64,000 nt of DNA from Cyanophora paradoxa (lineage: Eukaryota; Glaucocystophyceae; Cyanophorales; Cyanophoraceae). Shown here one piece after another: positions 10,896 to 23,143 of this stretch. The position numbers were made by a program, and so were the translations under genes. The notes under the pieces were generated by a model. It was not told where the DNA came from. It saw nothing but the letters and a program-made list of their open reading frames with translations, and ran no database searches. Numbering within the stretch: the first letter of the stretch is position 1; each line of letters begins with the position of its first letter. The DNA lies in assembly GCA_004431415.1 (NCBI GenBank), contig QPMI01000478.1, forward strand, positions 124,001-188,000, written 5' to 3'.

Positions 10896-13567
10896 CCGCA
10901 TGAGAAATTCTGGAAGGGAGTTCGTCTTGAATGATTTCTTGAATCTTGCCTCGAATCGTTTCTGCTCCCACCTGAAGGTCTTTAAAGAATCTGAAGTTGG
11001 CTTTTCGCATCCTGCAAACTGCGATAGATGTCAGAAAATTAAGTACGAGTGGACGCTTACAATTATAATCGCTGACGTTCATCGAGAAGCCATGAAGTTT
11101 GCAAAAGCGCGAAACGATATGGCTGAGTGGTGACAGCATCTGCGGGATTTTCAATTGCAAACCTGTACATGTATTGAGCAGCGACGTTGGGCAGCCTGTA
11201 GTACCTATATGATGCTGTGCAAAATTCCTGGCAGAGATGTTGAAAGTCCGTTCCCAGGGATCTACTTCACCAGGCATTCGTTCCACCTAATTATAAGCAT
11301 GTGCACCGATCGCAAGCTTGAGTATTCATGATCGTGCAAGCGAGATGTATATCGCAGTATCTATATAGAGTTTGCAGAGTTGCGCACGAGAATGAACGAC
11401 GGAATCAACATCTTGCCCGTAACCACGCCATGGACGTAGAATGGACCGAGGCCGCGTTTGGTTGCAGCACTCACGAATTGCTCAAAAGCGAAGAAAGACA
11501 ATCCAGTTCGACAAGCACCTACATATGCGCTAAATTAGGCAAGCCAGCTCTTTCCGTGAAAATGTTTAATGCAGATTTTAGAGCGAGCATGAACCTGTCA
11601 GTGATTCATCGAAGACAAGTGCAATGCTGAACTTCTGGCAGATTGCCGACAGCTGCACAAGAAAATCCAGCGACATGTAGCGAATTCCCTTCTCGCCATC
11701 CATTTGGATGGCCTCACAGATAATGATCTGGTTGCAATAAGTTTCGAAACAGCTTCATGCGCATGCCAACGTACTTTTATAGGCAGCTTTGAAAAAGGGT
11801 GCGACATTGTGAGCTCTTCCTTAGTGACACTTGCACTTCTTTTGATGCGTTGTTGAACGATCTATAGATAGATAGCCGGCATCAGGTGCGTGTGATCATG
11901 ATCATCTGTGCACTTGCATATGAAATTATAAGCTTAAGCTACATACCTTGCGAATGTCTTGAATGGCCTTGCGAACAGCCCCAGCATTGGCTTTAGGTGG
12001 CTGCTCACTGGGATGACGGTCGTCGTACACGCAAGGAATGACGAGATGGTCTTCCCTTTAAACAGTCCCAGTTAGCCGGTTTCACTTTGCAAATTGGCTT
12101 TAGGGGATTTAATCAAAGCCTCCACAGCTTCAGACGAACCGTCCATTGAATGCACCAGCAGGCCTGGGCTCTCGCCTGCCAACATTCGTTCCAAGCGCGC
12201 CCCTTGATGTTCCCCAGCAATCTTGTGCCCAAACGTACGCTCCCATATCGAATTCGAACTCGGGGTTTGTGCGCTTGCACATCCTTGAAATCTGATTGTA
12301 CGTTTCAATGTTTCAAGAGTAAGGTTGCTTAAAAAGAAAACAAGCGCACCAGGCAAGCAATCTCATTGATTACCGATTCTTGGTCAGAGGTGCTTCCAGT
12401 GTTTGCAAGTGTCCCAAATCCGTAGCCCTCTGCCAGCGTGCTGAGGTCATTGTCAATCTTTCTCCTTAGAGCTGTGATATCCTCTGCAAAAAAGTTATTA
12501 AAAAAGAAGCAGAGTCAACGTTAAGATTGCAGCAAATTAAATTTCGATATTGAAAATACCGTTTGAAGAATAACAAGAATGCGTGCTCGAGCTGAAGTCA
12601 ACGTTGTCGTGCACTAAAGATGGGGCAGCCATTGGATCTGATAGTACATGCCGAATGAATCTGAGGAAACATTGAATAAGATATCGCAGAAATTGATTAA
12701 TTGTATTAATATTACAGGAAAGAATAAATCAATCGCAATCACTTGGCGTTCATCTCATCAGTGTGTTCCGGTTGCGAGAGCACTGATGAGATGGATGAGC
12801 CCCACGCGCCGAAAAAATCGTGCTTGCGTGCATTGTAGATGGATCTCCACTGCCGATCGTGATTCAACCGGCCTTGAAAAATCTCCACAGCAACTTCTGG
12901 TGCAAGGCGGGACCAAGGGGAGCTGGAGCTCCTGTCCCGCATCTTGGATTCAGAGCTGGCCATGGGACTTGAGCTCCGTTCAGATACTCGAAGGAGTGCT
13001 AGAAGCTCGGTGATGTTGCTGCCTGAAAACGAACCACATGCACTGATATCGATATGCGAGCCGTAAATGTAATTATAAGATGCAAATATGCTGCGTCATA
13101 CACATAGCGTGGACTCACCGAAAAACTTTCAATGCTTCTTGAGGACTATAAAGTTCACTGAAGCCGAGAAGCACAATATAAGCCAGGGCGATGGGGTCCG
13201 TCAAATAGTTTGCCAGAATTGTCTTCATCACCCTGTAAATGTCAACGAGAACAAATTAAGAAAGGAGAAAATAGGGACGGAATTGAAAATCAATATTAAC
13301 ACTGACTGCATGGTAGCTTTCAAGATGCCTGTTGTTGCAGACAAAGATTCCAGATCCGATCGCAATTTTCGAAGCAGCTCTAATTCCGGATCGATTCGTT
13401 GCTGTGATCGTCCTGCCATGCATGTGAGCCTTAATTATATAATTAGATCAATTCAAACGGCTGTGCACCTTGATCATCAGCATTATCCAACATGTACATG
13501 TGCTCATGATCAGCACCTCCAGCTGCACACGATCGCGATCCAGCCGGCACATTCACCTCCAAGTTGC
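10896..13567 (-). CDS. Class III PLP-dependent aminotransferase-like gene, at least 14 exons, inside the transposon
   Basis: Hand splicing gives exons 13469-13567, 13307-13412, 13119-13232, 12743-13018, 12560-12660, 12374-12483, 12140-12291, 11947-12055, 11775-11861, 11595-11727, 11388-11518, 11205-11286, 11061-11162 and 10896-11018. All introns are GT-AG, 42-101 nt, and reading phase is unbroken over 1725 nt (575 codons). Matches to class III aminotransferases come in family order: LANTGSTSDQES (glycine/serine loop), MGAYVWAQDCWG, CEAIQMDGEKGIRY (EPIQGEGG-like), LVFDESLTG (Asp that contacts the pyridine nitrogen), ACRTGLSFFAFEQF (GRTG..FAFE) and VVTGKMLIP (candidate PLP lysine). Such enzymes move amino groups between amines or amino acids and keto acids. 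The first 230 or so residues are not recognised. Start and stop are missing. Open stretches at 13821-14045 and 14158-14478 (-) could be upstream exons. It is either cargo captured from a host gene or an element gene; I cannot tell whether it is active. Confidence 0.7.
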
Positions 13568-15099
13568 CTGTATGTATATATGTGCCATTTGCATTGCTTT
13601 GTAAGCAGGCTGCAACGCATCCCTGATTTGATGGCACACGCACGCTTTTTGGAAGCAGATACATGTGCCGCGGCCGGCTGGGATGCGTCGACGTCGACCT
13701 CTCGATTCTCAAGGGCGGTAGTGGCTACAGCCCCAAGCAGCTCTAGGCCTCCGACATGTGATTGCTCTAGATCTGTGTTCAGTGCTCATGATCAGTGGCT
13801 GATGTAGGGCGAGCACGTAATTATAACGACCGCGCTGCACCATTGCTCGGCGAATTTGAATTCGAAATCGAAAAGGAACTTTGCACATGACGTCGACTGG
13901 AGGATTCGAATTCGGCCGCAGCCGCCTCCGCAGCCACCTTCCTCTTGGCGGCTTCAACTGCACGCACAGACAGATTACTCACAATGGAATGGACTCTTTG
14001 GGCTTTATATAGCGCAGCGGCTGCCTGGCGGCCGGCTAGCTGCAAAGGCCGCTGTGCATGGCCAGATCACTAGAGAGAAGCCTCCGCAAGCACAGCCGCC
14101 CTCGTCTTGGCGGCTGCACGCACAGTGACGATCTTTAAGATATATAGCTTAGCATGCTTAGCTTTTCATGATCAAGAGGCCGCCCGGTCGCTGGCTTAAA
14201 AAGCTTGCCAGGTCGCTGGCTACAGGGAGAGGCGGTTGCGGACCCCGAAGACTTCCGCTCGACAAGCTCATGCGCAAACGACACGCATACGAACCTGCTT
14301 CGCTTTCAAAGCCGTCTGGTCTCGCGGGAGTCTTGCCTCTTGCTGCCAACGATGCTGCGACACCTTTTTCGCTCTGCTTCGCCCGAAGCGCTGACTTCAC
14401 GCCACCACCTCGCTTTTTGGGGTCCTTCTTCAGATTGAACGTGACGTGCAGCTGGAGCGCCGCGCGCTCGCCAGGCATTGTGCTCGCCGTGCACTCGCTG
14501 CAGCTGGGGGGTACTGTCTTCGCAATCTCTCAAAAGCACTTCTCCTCGTAAATTGAACGAGCGATTCTCCTCGAGCTCTAGATATATAGATCGATATCTC
14601 TGCGCCTTTAGATCTCCGGATCCTCTAGCGAGCTTCACTCGAGCGCCAGCTGCAGAGCTCGAGACGTCGACGGACTTCCCCCCCCCCACCTTCGGAGACT
14701 GTACCCCCTATATTTTGCGAACGGCCTTCCTCGTTTGAAAAGCGAGCAGCTCTGCGCACCGAGCAGCTCAGCGACTGCTGCCGAATGCAGATCATGGAAG
14801 ATCGGAACGCAAGTCATTTGCGTGCGAGACCCTGAGGTGAAGTCAGGTTTGTGCGGTCATTTGCGGTCCAGGTGCGCTCCTTCTCATCACAGCTGTGCGC
14901 TTGCGATAGGCGGTTTCCTTAGTTGCGCAAACACGAAAGCAATTGGTTCGCAGCCGCTCATCCCCCCCACCCTCGGCCGTTGGCTGCAGCTGGCCATGGC
15001 CGTGGAATGGATCGATGGCGTCGCGCGCGCCGGCAAGCGCGACCTTCATTGAAGGTGCGCATTCCCTTGGCTGCAACTTATCATCATTTCCCGCCTGCT
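13568..15099. other. Region between the aminotransferase-like gene and array 2
   Basis: On the minus strand the frames at 13821-14045 (Ala/Lys/Glu-rich, about 74 residues) and 14158-14478 (106 residues, Lys/Arg-rich with a KKDPKKRGGG start) look more protein-like than their surroundings. They may be 5' exons of the gene at 10896-13567; I could not join them with confidence. A short Arg/Leu/Ala-type duplication around TTGGCGGCT...GCACGCACAG occurs at about 13936-13970 and 14100-14130. Several polypurine/polypyrimidine runs (for example about 14679-14690) are present. Confidence 0.3.
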
Positions 15100-18000
15100 C
15101 ATAGCCGCGCCTCGCAGAGTGATCGCGATCGCTTTCTCGGGGGGCTGCAGCTGGCTCTGGCGGGCTGTTTCTGAACCGAGTGCTGGGGCGTCGCTCCGGC
15201 CGATCCGAGTGCATGGCGAAGGTCCGTTCCATCATTCATTTCGATATTTGTGCTCGTCTCAATCGTGCGACCTCGCAGGCATCTTGGGAGCTTCGAATTC
15301 GCTTTCGGCACTCTCGGCTTGGCCGCGCCGCACTGGTGGGCGGGCGGCGCTCTCGCTTCGTAATAAAGGTGAGTATCGCTGCTGCTGCAACTTCTAATCG
15401 TTTCGGGCCTGACCCGCGCCTCGCAGAGTGATCGCTTTCTCGGGGGATGGCTCTGGCGGTCTGTTTCTGACCCGAGTGCTGGGGCGTCGCTCCGGCCGAT
15501 CCGAGCGCATGGCGAAGGTCAGTTCCATCATTCATTTCGATATTTGCACTCGTCTCAATCGTGCGACCTCGCAGGCATCTTGGGAGCTTCGCTTTCGGCA
15601 CTCTCGGCGTGGCCGCGCCGCACCTGGTGGGCGGGCGGCGCTCTCGCTTCGTAATAAAGGTGAGTATCACTGCTGCTGCAACTTCTAATCGTTTCGGGCC
15701 TGACCCGCGCCTCGCAGAGTGATCGCTTTCTCGGGGGCATGGCTCTGGCGGGCTGTTTCTGACCCGAGTGCTGGGGCGTCGCTCCGGCCGCTCGGGGGGC
15801 TGCAGCTGGCTCTGGCGGGCTGTTTCTGAACCGAGTGCTGGGGCGTCGCTCCGGCCGATCCGAGTGCATGGCGAAGGTCCGTTCCATCATTCATTTCGAT
15901 ATTTGTGCTCGTCTCAATCGTGCGACCTCGCAGGCATCTTGGGAGCTTCGAATTCGCTTTCGGCACTCTCGGCGTGGCCGCGCCGCACCTGGTGGGCGGG
16001 CGGCGCTCTCGCTTCGTAATAAAGGTGAGTATCACTGCTGCTGCAACTTCTAATCGTTTCGGGCCTGACCCGCGCCTCGCAGAGTGATCGCTTTCTCGGG
16101 GGCATGGCTCTGGCGGGCTGTTTCTGACCCGAGTGCTGGGGCGTCGCTCCGGCCGCTCGGGGGCTGCAGCTGGCTCTGGCGGGCTGTTTCTGAACCGAGT
16201 GCTGGGGCGTCGCTCCGGCCGATCCGAGTGCATGGCGAAGGTCCGTTCCATCATTCATTTCGATATTTGTGCTCGTCTCAATCGTGCGACCTCGCAGGCA
16301 TCTTGGGAGCTTCGAATTCGCTTTCGGCACTCTCGGCTTGGCCGCGCCGCACCTGGTGGGCGGGCGGCGCTCTCGCTTCGTAATAAAGGTGAGTATCGCT
16401 GCTGCTGCAACTTCTAATCGTTTCGGGCCTGACCCGCGCCTCGCAGAGTGATCGCTTTCTCGGGGGATGGCTCTGGCGGGCTGTTTCTGACCCGAGTGCT
16501 GGGGCGTCGCTCCGGCCGATCCGAGCGCATGGCGAAGGTCAGTTCCATCATTCATTTCGATATTTGCACTCGTCTCAATCGTGCGACCTCGCAGGCATCT
16601 TGGGAGCTTCGCTTTCGGCACTCTCGGCGTGGCCGCGCCGCACCTGGTGGGCGGGCGGCGCTCTCGCTTCGTAATAAAGGTGAGTATCACTGCTGCTGCA
16701 ACTTCTAATCGTTTCGGGCCTGACCCGCGCCTCGCAGAGTGATCGCTTTCTCGGGGCATGGCTCTGGCGGGCTGTTTCTGACCCGAGTGCTGGGGCGTCG
16801 CTCCGGCCGATCCGAGCGCATGGCGAAGGTCAGTTCCATCATTCATTTCGATATTTGCACTCGTCTCAATCGTGCGACCTCGCAGGCATCTTGGAGCTTC
16901 GCTTTCGGCACTCTCGGCGTGGCCGCGCCGCACCTGGTGGGCGGGCGGCGCTCTCGCTTCGTAATAAAGGTGAGTATCGCTGCTGCTGCAACTTCTAATC
17001 GTTTCGGGCCTGACCCGCGCCTCGCAGAGTGATCGCTTTCTCGGGGCATGGCTCTGGCGGGCTGTTTCTGACCCGAGTGCTGGGGCGTCGCTCCGGCCGC
17101 TCGGGGGCTGCAGCTGGCTCTGGCGGGCTGTTTCTGAACCGAGTGCTGGGGCGTCGCTCCGGCCGATCCGAGTGCATGGCGAAGGTCCGTTCCATCATTC
17201 ATTTCGATATTTGTGCTCGTCTCAATCGTGCGACCTCGCAGGCATCTTGGGAGCTTCGAATTCGCTTTCGGCACTCTCGGCTTGGCCGCGCCGCACCTGG
17301 TGGGCGGGCGGCGCTCTCGCTTCGTAATAAAGGTGAGTATCGCTGCTGCTGCAACTTCTAATCGTTTCGGGCCTGACCCGCGCCTCGCAGAGTGATCGCT
17401 TTCTCGGGGGATGGCTCTGGCGGTCTGTTTCTGACCCGAGTGCTGGGGCGTCGCTCCGGCCGATCCGAGCGCATGGCGAAGGTCAGTTCCATCATTCATT
17501 TCGATATTTGCACTCGTCTCAATCGTGCGACCTCGCAGGCATCTTGGGAGCTTCGCTTTCGGCACTCTCGGCGTGGCCGCGCCGCACCTGGTGGGCGGGC
17601 GGCGCTCTCGCTTCGTAATAAAGGTGAGTATCACTGCTGCTGCAACTTCTAATCGTTTCGGGCCTGACCCGCGCCTCGCAGAGTGATCGCTTTCTCGGGG
17701 GCATGGCTCTGGCGGGCTGTTTCTGACCCGAGTGCTGGGGCGTCGCTCCGGCCGCTCGGGGGGCTGCAGCTGGCTCTGGCGGGCTGTTTCTGAACCGAGT
17801 GCTGGGCGTCGCTCCGGCCGATCCGAGTGCATGGCGAAGGTCCGTTCCATCATTCATTTCGATATTTGTGCTCGTCTCAATCGTGCGACCTCGCAGGCAT
17901 CTTGGGAGCTTCGAATTCGCTTTCGGCACTCTCGGCGTGGCCGCGCCGCACCTGGTGGGCGGGCGGCGCTCTCGCTTCGTAATAAAGGTGAGTATCACTG

Positions 18001-21000
18001 CTGCTGCAACTTCTAATCGTTTCGGGCCTGACCCGCGCCTCGCAGAGTGATCGCTTTCTCGGGGGCATGGCTCTGGCGGGCTGTTTCTGACCCGAGTGCT
18101 GGGGCGTCGCTCCGGCCGCTCGGGGGGCTGCAGCTGGCTCTGGCGGGCTGTTTCTGAACCGAGTGCTGGGGCGTCGCTCCGGCCGATCCGAGTGCATGGC
18201 GAAGGTCCGTTCCATCATTCATTTCGATATTTGTGCTCGTCTCAATCGTGCGACCTCGCAGGCATCTTGGGAGCTTCGAATTCGCTTTCGGCACTCTCGG
18301 CTTGGCCGCGCCGCACCTGGTGGGCGGGCGGCGCTCTCGCTTCGTAATAAAGGTGAGTATCGCTGCTGCTGCAACTTCTAATCGTTTCGGGCCTGACCCG
18401 CGCCTCGCAGAGTGATCGCTTTCTCGGGGATGGCTCTGGCGGGCTGTTTCTGACCCGAGTGCTGGGGCGTCGCTCCGGCCGATCCGAGCGCATGGCGAAG
18501 GTCAGTTCCATCATTCATTTCGATATTTGCACTCGTCTCAATCGTGCGACCTCGCAGGCATCTTGGGAGCTTCGCTTTCGGCACTCTCGGCGTGGCCGCG
18601 CCGCACCTGGTGGGCGGGCGGCGCTCTCGCTTCGTAATAAAGGTGAGTATCACTGCTGCTGCAACTTCTAATCGTTTCGGGCCTGACCCGCGCCTCGCAG
18701 AGTGATCGCTTTCTCGGGGGCATGGCTCTGGCGGGCTGTTTCTGACCCGAGTGCTGGGGCGTCGCTCCGGCCGATCCGAGCGCATGGCGAAGGTCCGTTC
18801 CATCATTCATTTCGATATTTGCACTCGTCTCAATCGTGCGACCTCGCAGGCATCTTGGGAGCTTCGCTTTCGGCACTCTCGGCGTGGCCGCGCCGCACCT
18901 GGTGGGCGGGCGGCGCTCTCGCTTCGTAATAAAGGTGAGTATCGCTGCTGCTGCAACTTCTAATCGTTTCGGGCCTGACCCGCGCCTCGCAGAGTGATCG
19001 CTTTCTCGGGGGCATGGCTCTGGCGGGCTGTTTCTGACCCGAGTGCTGGGGCGTCGCTCCGGCCGCTCGGGGGGCTGCAGCTGGCTCTGGCGGGCTGTTT
19101 CTGAACCGAGTGCTGGGGCGTCGCTCCGGCCGATCCGAGTGCATGGCGAAGGTCCGTTCCATCATTCATTTCGATATTTGTGCTCGTCTCAATCGTGCGA
19201 CCTCGCAGGCATCTTGGGAGCTTCGAATTCGCTTTCGGCACTCTCGGCTTGGCCGCGCCGCACCTGGTGGGCGGGCGGCGCTCTCGCTTCGTAATAAAGG
19301 TGAGTATCGCTGCTGCTGCAACTTCTAATCGTTTCGGGCCTGACCCGCGCCTCGCAGAGTGATCGCTTTCTCGGGGGATGGCTCTGGCGGGCTGTTTCTG
19401 ACCCGAGTGCTGGGGCGTCGCTCCGGCCGATCCGAGCGCATGGCGAAGGTCAGTTCCATCATTCATTTCGATATTTGCACTCGTCTCAATCGTGCGACCT
19501 CGCAGGCATCTTGGGAGCTTCGCTTTCGGCACTCTCGGCGTGGCCGCGCCGCACCTGGTGGGCGGGCGGCGCTCTCGCTTCGTAATAAAGGTGAGTATCA
19601 CTGCTGCTGCAACTTCTAATCGTTTCGGGCCTGACCCGCGCCTCGCAGAGTGATCGCTTTCTCGGGGGCATGGCTCTGGCGGGCTGTTTCTGACCCGAGT
19701 GCTGGGGCGTCGCTCCGGCCGCTCGGGGGGCTGCAGCTGGCTCTGGCGGGCTGTTTCTGAACCGAGTGCTGGGGCGTCGCTCCGGCCGATCCGAGTGCAT
19801 GGCGAAGGTCCGTTCCATCATTCATTTCGATATTTGTGCTCGTCTCAATCGTACGCGTGCGACCTCGCAGGCATCTTGGGAGCTTCGAATTCGCTTTCGG
19901 CACTCTCGGCTTGGCCGCGCCGCACCTGGTGGGCGGGCGGCGCTCTCGCTTCGTAATAAAGGTGAGTATCGCTGCTGCTGCAACTTCTAATCGTTTCGGA
20001 CCTGACCCGCGCCTCGCAGAGTGATCGCTTTCTCGGGGGATGGCTCTGGCGGGCTGTTTCTGACCCGAGTGCTGGGGCGTCGCTCCGGCCGATCCGAGCG
20101 CATGGCGAAGGTCAGTTCCATCATTCATTTCGATATTTGTGCTCGTCTCAATCGTACGCGTGCGACCTCGCAGGCATCTTGGGAGCTTCGAATTCGCTTT
20201 CGGCACTCTCGGCTTGGCCGCGCCGCACCTGGTGGGCGGGCGGCGCTCTCGCTTCGTAATAAAGGTGAGTATCGCTGCTGCTGCAACTTCTAATCGTTTC
20301 GGACCTGACCCGCGCCTCGCAGAGTGATCGCTTTCTCGGGGGATGGCTCTGGCGGGCTGTTTCTGACCCGAGTGCTGGGGCGTCGCTCCGGCCGATCCGA
20401 GCGCATGGCGAAGGTCAGTTCCATCATTCATTTCGATATTTGCACTCGTCTCAATCGTGCGACCTCGCAGGCATCTTGGGAGCTTCGCTTTCGGCACTCT
20501 CGGCGTGGCCGCGCCGCACCTGGTGGGCGGGCGGCGCTCTCGCTTCGTAATAAAGGTGAGTATCACTGCTGCTGCAACTTCTAATCGTTTCGGGCCTGAC
20601 CCGCGCCTCGCAGAGTGATCGCTTTCTCGGGGCATGGCTCTGGCGGGCTGTTTCTGACCCGAGTGCTGGGGCGTCGCTCCGGCCGATCCGAGCGCATGGC
20701 GAAGGTCCGTTCCATCATTCATTTCGATATTTGCACTCGTCTCAATCGTGCGACCTCGCAGGCATCTTGGGAGCTTCGCTTTCGGCACTCTCGGCGTGGC
20801 CGCGCCGCACCTGGTGGGCGGGCGGCGCTCTCGCTTCGTAATAAAGGTGAGTATCGCTGCTGCTGCAACTTCTAATCGTTTCGGGCCTGACCCGCGCCTC
20901 GCAGAGTGATCGCTTTCTCGGGGGGATGGCTCTGGCGGGCTGTTTCTGACCCGAGTGCTGGGGCGTCGCTCCGGCCGATCCGAGCGCATGGCGAAGGTCA

Positions 21001-21410
21001 GTTGCATCATTCATGTCGATATTTGCACTCGTCTCAATCGTGCGACCTCGCAGGCATCTTGGGAGCTTCGCTTTCGGCACTCTCGGTGTGGCCGCGCCGC
21101 ACCTGGTGGGCGGGCGGCGCTCTCGCTTCGTAATAAAGGTGAGTATCGCTGCTGCTGCAACTTCTAATCGTTTCGGGCCTGACCCGCGCCTCGCAGAGTG
21201 ATCGCTTTCTCGGGGGGATGGCTCTGGCGGGCTGTTTCTGACCCGAGTGCTGGGGCGTCGCTCCGGCCGATCCGAGCGCATGGCGAAGGTCAGTTCCATC
21301 ATTCATTTCGATATTTGCACTCGTCTCAATCGTGCGACCTCTCAGGCATCAGGTGCCGCAGCTGGAGGGCAGGCGCGCGGCGCTCGTACTTCGTAAATTA
21401 AAGAAGGCGA
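15100..21410. repeat. Tandem array 2, about 20 units of 291 or 364 bp
   Basis: The marker CCTCGCAGAGTGATCGC recurs about 20 times from about 15110 to 21190. Two unit types alternate irregularly: about 291 bp, and about 364 bp with an internal partial duplication of about 70 bp that adds CTCGGGGGCTGCAGCTGG. Two units (near 19850 and 20155) share a six-base insertion, TACGCG, showing recent copying. The last unit decays after about 21345. Unit identity is very high. Every unit contains a 58-nt segment with full splice-site character (see findings). Because 291 is 97 x 3, a minus-strand frame stays open through several units. Confidence 0.88.
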
Positions 21411-22989
21411 GTATCTCCGTAGCACTATCAATATAGCTAACAAAGATGACTATTGGTTAAAGCGCTATCTGTAGTGTACATGTATTAATTTTAGCGATAG
21501 GCGAGCACTACCAGCGATTTTAATGCGTTAGTACTAGCTATATAGTGTATTAATCATGGTTCACCGATCGATATCGCGAGTCACGGTTTCTTTAATTTTT
21601 GCAAAAGCGGACGTCGCATTGATACACCACGGCACATGTATCAATGTTCTACGTGACGTGCCCTTCCGATCGCGACCGGTCATCGATATCTATCTAGCCG
21701 GCCATGGGTCACCGAGTCACGGTTTCAGACGTCAACGTGTCACGTTTTCAGACGTCAATGTTGAATTCTTAAAGATAATGCCAGGATCTAGACTCGTTGA
21801 GTTCTATAGCCCCGCAGCCCCTCATGATCAACGACTGCTAATAGGCTTCATCTTTGCATGTCCCCTGGTCTGCGCAGATCAAGCCTAGATCGTGGCTGTA
21901 TCCGTAGCACTCTAGATCTTTATAAACCGTTGAACTGACTTGCAAATACGCTCGCAGTGCTTTTCTCCGGGCGGCGCCTCAACTGAACGGTCCTAGGCCT
22001 CGGACAAGGTGATTCATTCATGATTTGCAGCTGCACTAGCTATACCTATAGTACTAGATCTAGATTTGCAGCTGTACTATCATAGTACGGATCTGGCGTT
22101 ATATAATTAGATGAAATAGGCAATCTCTATTTTGAAATTCGAATTCAACCGCCGATCGAGAATCGAGATCCGTTGGTAACATTTGCATTCTATCGTTGCT
22201 ATATGTATCAATATTAATGCTATCATTCTAGATACAGATTAGAGAGCCGGCGCAAGCGCTAGCTATATATATGCAGATCTACCTCCTGCTGCAGTCCACT
22301 GATGATACGGCTTCCTTTTCCACAGGTCAGCTCTACATCCGCTCTGTATGTGTTCAGGTCCGAGTGCGAGCTCGCTCTAGATCTGCAATATACGTTTATA
22401 TATATACATGATTATTAAAACTGATTGCGGTATGGCTTTGTACGAATGTATACACGCAGTTTTCTTCTACTGGCCTGGCCTCCGCCAGCTGCAGCCGCCC
22501 GGTCAATATCATGATCATGAGGTGCTTTGAACTTGCAATTGCTATCATAGCAAGCTGCACTAGTAATATAGCTAATTATTGCTCGCATGCGCAGCGTTGG
22601 CATGCGTATGGCACGCGGTCATGAGTCATGATCATGATCCGCTGCAGCTGCAGCTGCAGCTGCGCGCAGCAAGCTTAAGTACTGAGTAGGAGATCTAGAG
22701 CAGCGCTATATATATAGCTAGCTATATACATTGCTCGCCTTGCAGCGTTAGCACAGCACGCGTACGATGCAGCCCAGCAAGCAGAAGATCATCGCGATCG
22801 GATCCCGGCCTAGCTAGCTCGGATCTTAGCTAGCTAGCTCGCTAGGATCTTAGCTAGCTATAGCTCGCTAGGATCTTAGCTAGCTCGTTAGCTTGAGTTG
22901 TACATGTGTATAAAGAGTACAGCGTTAACGTTGCGCATGTTTGGCGATGTAAAAACCAGCTAGCTAGATGGGTCGGGTAATGGGCAAAC
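21411..22989. other. Right interior of the transposon, no gene seen
   Basis: More AT-rich than the rest of the element and full of short palindromes (AGATCT, CTAGATCTAG, TATATA, TGATCATGATCA). A minisatellite of GGATCTTAGCTAGCTAGCTC-like units lies at about 22808-22885, and a CTGCAG/CAGCTG run at about 22641-22665. I find no coding region with support. Confidence 0.4.
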
Positions 22990-22997
22990 GAAAAAAA

Positions 22998-23125
22998 AGT
23001 TACCCGGTGGGAAACTCAGCGATGTTTCCCACCTGACGTTTCCCACCTGATGGTCCCCATGGGGGTCCTCCGCCCCGGTGTGTTACCTATAGGGTAACAT
23101 GCATGTGTTTCCCCCGGGAAACATA
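22998..23125. repeat. Right subterminal repeats, GTTTCCC/GGGAAAC
   Basis: GTGGGAAAC at about 23008, TGTTTCCCACCTGA and GTTTCCCACCTGA at about 23023 and 23038, GTTACC...GGTAAC at about 23081-23098 and GTTTCCCCCGGGAAAC at 23107-23122 mirror the cluster at the left end of the element. Confidence 0.7.
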
Positions 23126-23143
23126 CTTTCTTAGGCACCAGTG
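23106..23143 (-). repeat. Right terminal inverted repeat of the CACTA-type element
   Basis: It ends in CCAGTG at 23143, followed by the CTT target duplication. It is the reverse complement of the left end, with three mismatches. Confidence 0.85.

Larger units (their letters stand above)
4998..23143. mobile_element. 18.1-kb CACTA/EnSpm-type DNA transposon
   Basis: The left end begins CACTGGGGCTTAAGAAAG and the right end, read inward, begins CACTGGTGCCTAAGAAAG. Over the first 38 bases or so the two differ at three positions (7, 10 and 20). A 3-bp target duplication, CTT, flanks the element, and the uninterrupted LTR at 577-1189 gives the empty site. CACTA-family elements have CACTA/CACTG ends, 3-bp duplications and repeated motifs just inside the ends; all three are present. 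The interior holds two tandem arrays, a 14-exon aminotransferase-like gene and little else. No full transposase is visible, so the copy is probably non-autonomous, or its transposase is divergent and heavily spliced. High similarity of the ends points to recent movement. Confidence 0.85.

Noticed and set aside
12072-12356. 95-residue minus-strand frame (WERTFGHKIAG...) as an exon
   Set aside because: It overlaps exon 12140-12291 in another frame; only the latter keeps phase with both neighbours and matches the aminotransferase family.
19616-21010. 464-residue minus-strand frame in array 2 as a gene
   Set aside because: It is open because the unit is 97 codons long, and it closes at the longer units; kept as a low-interest finding only.
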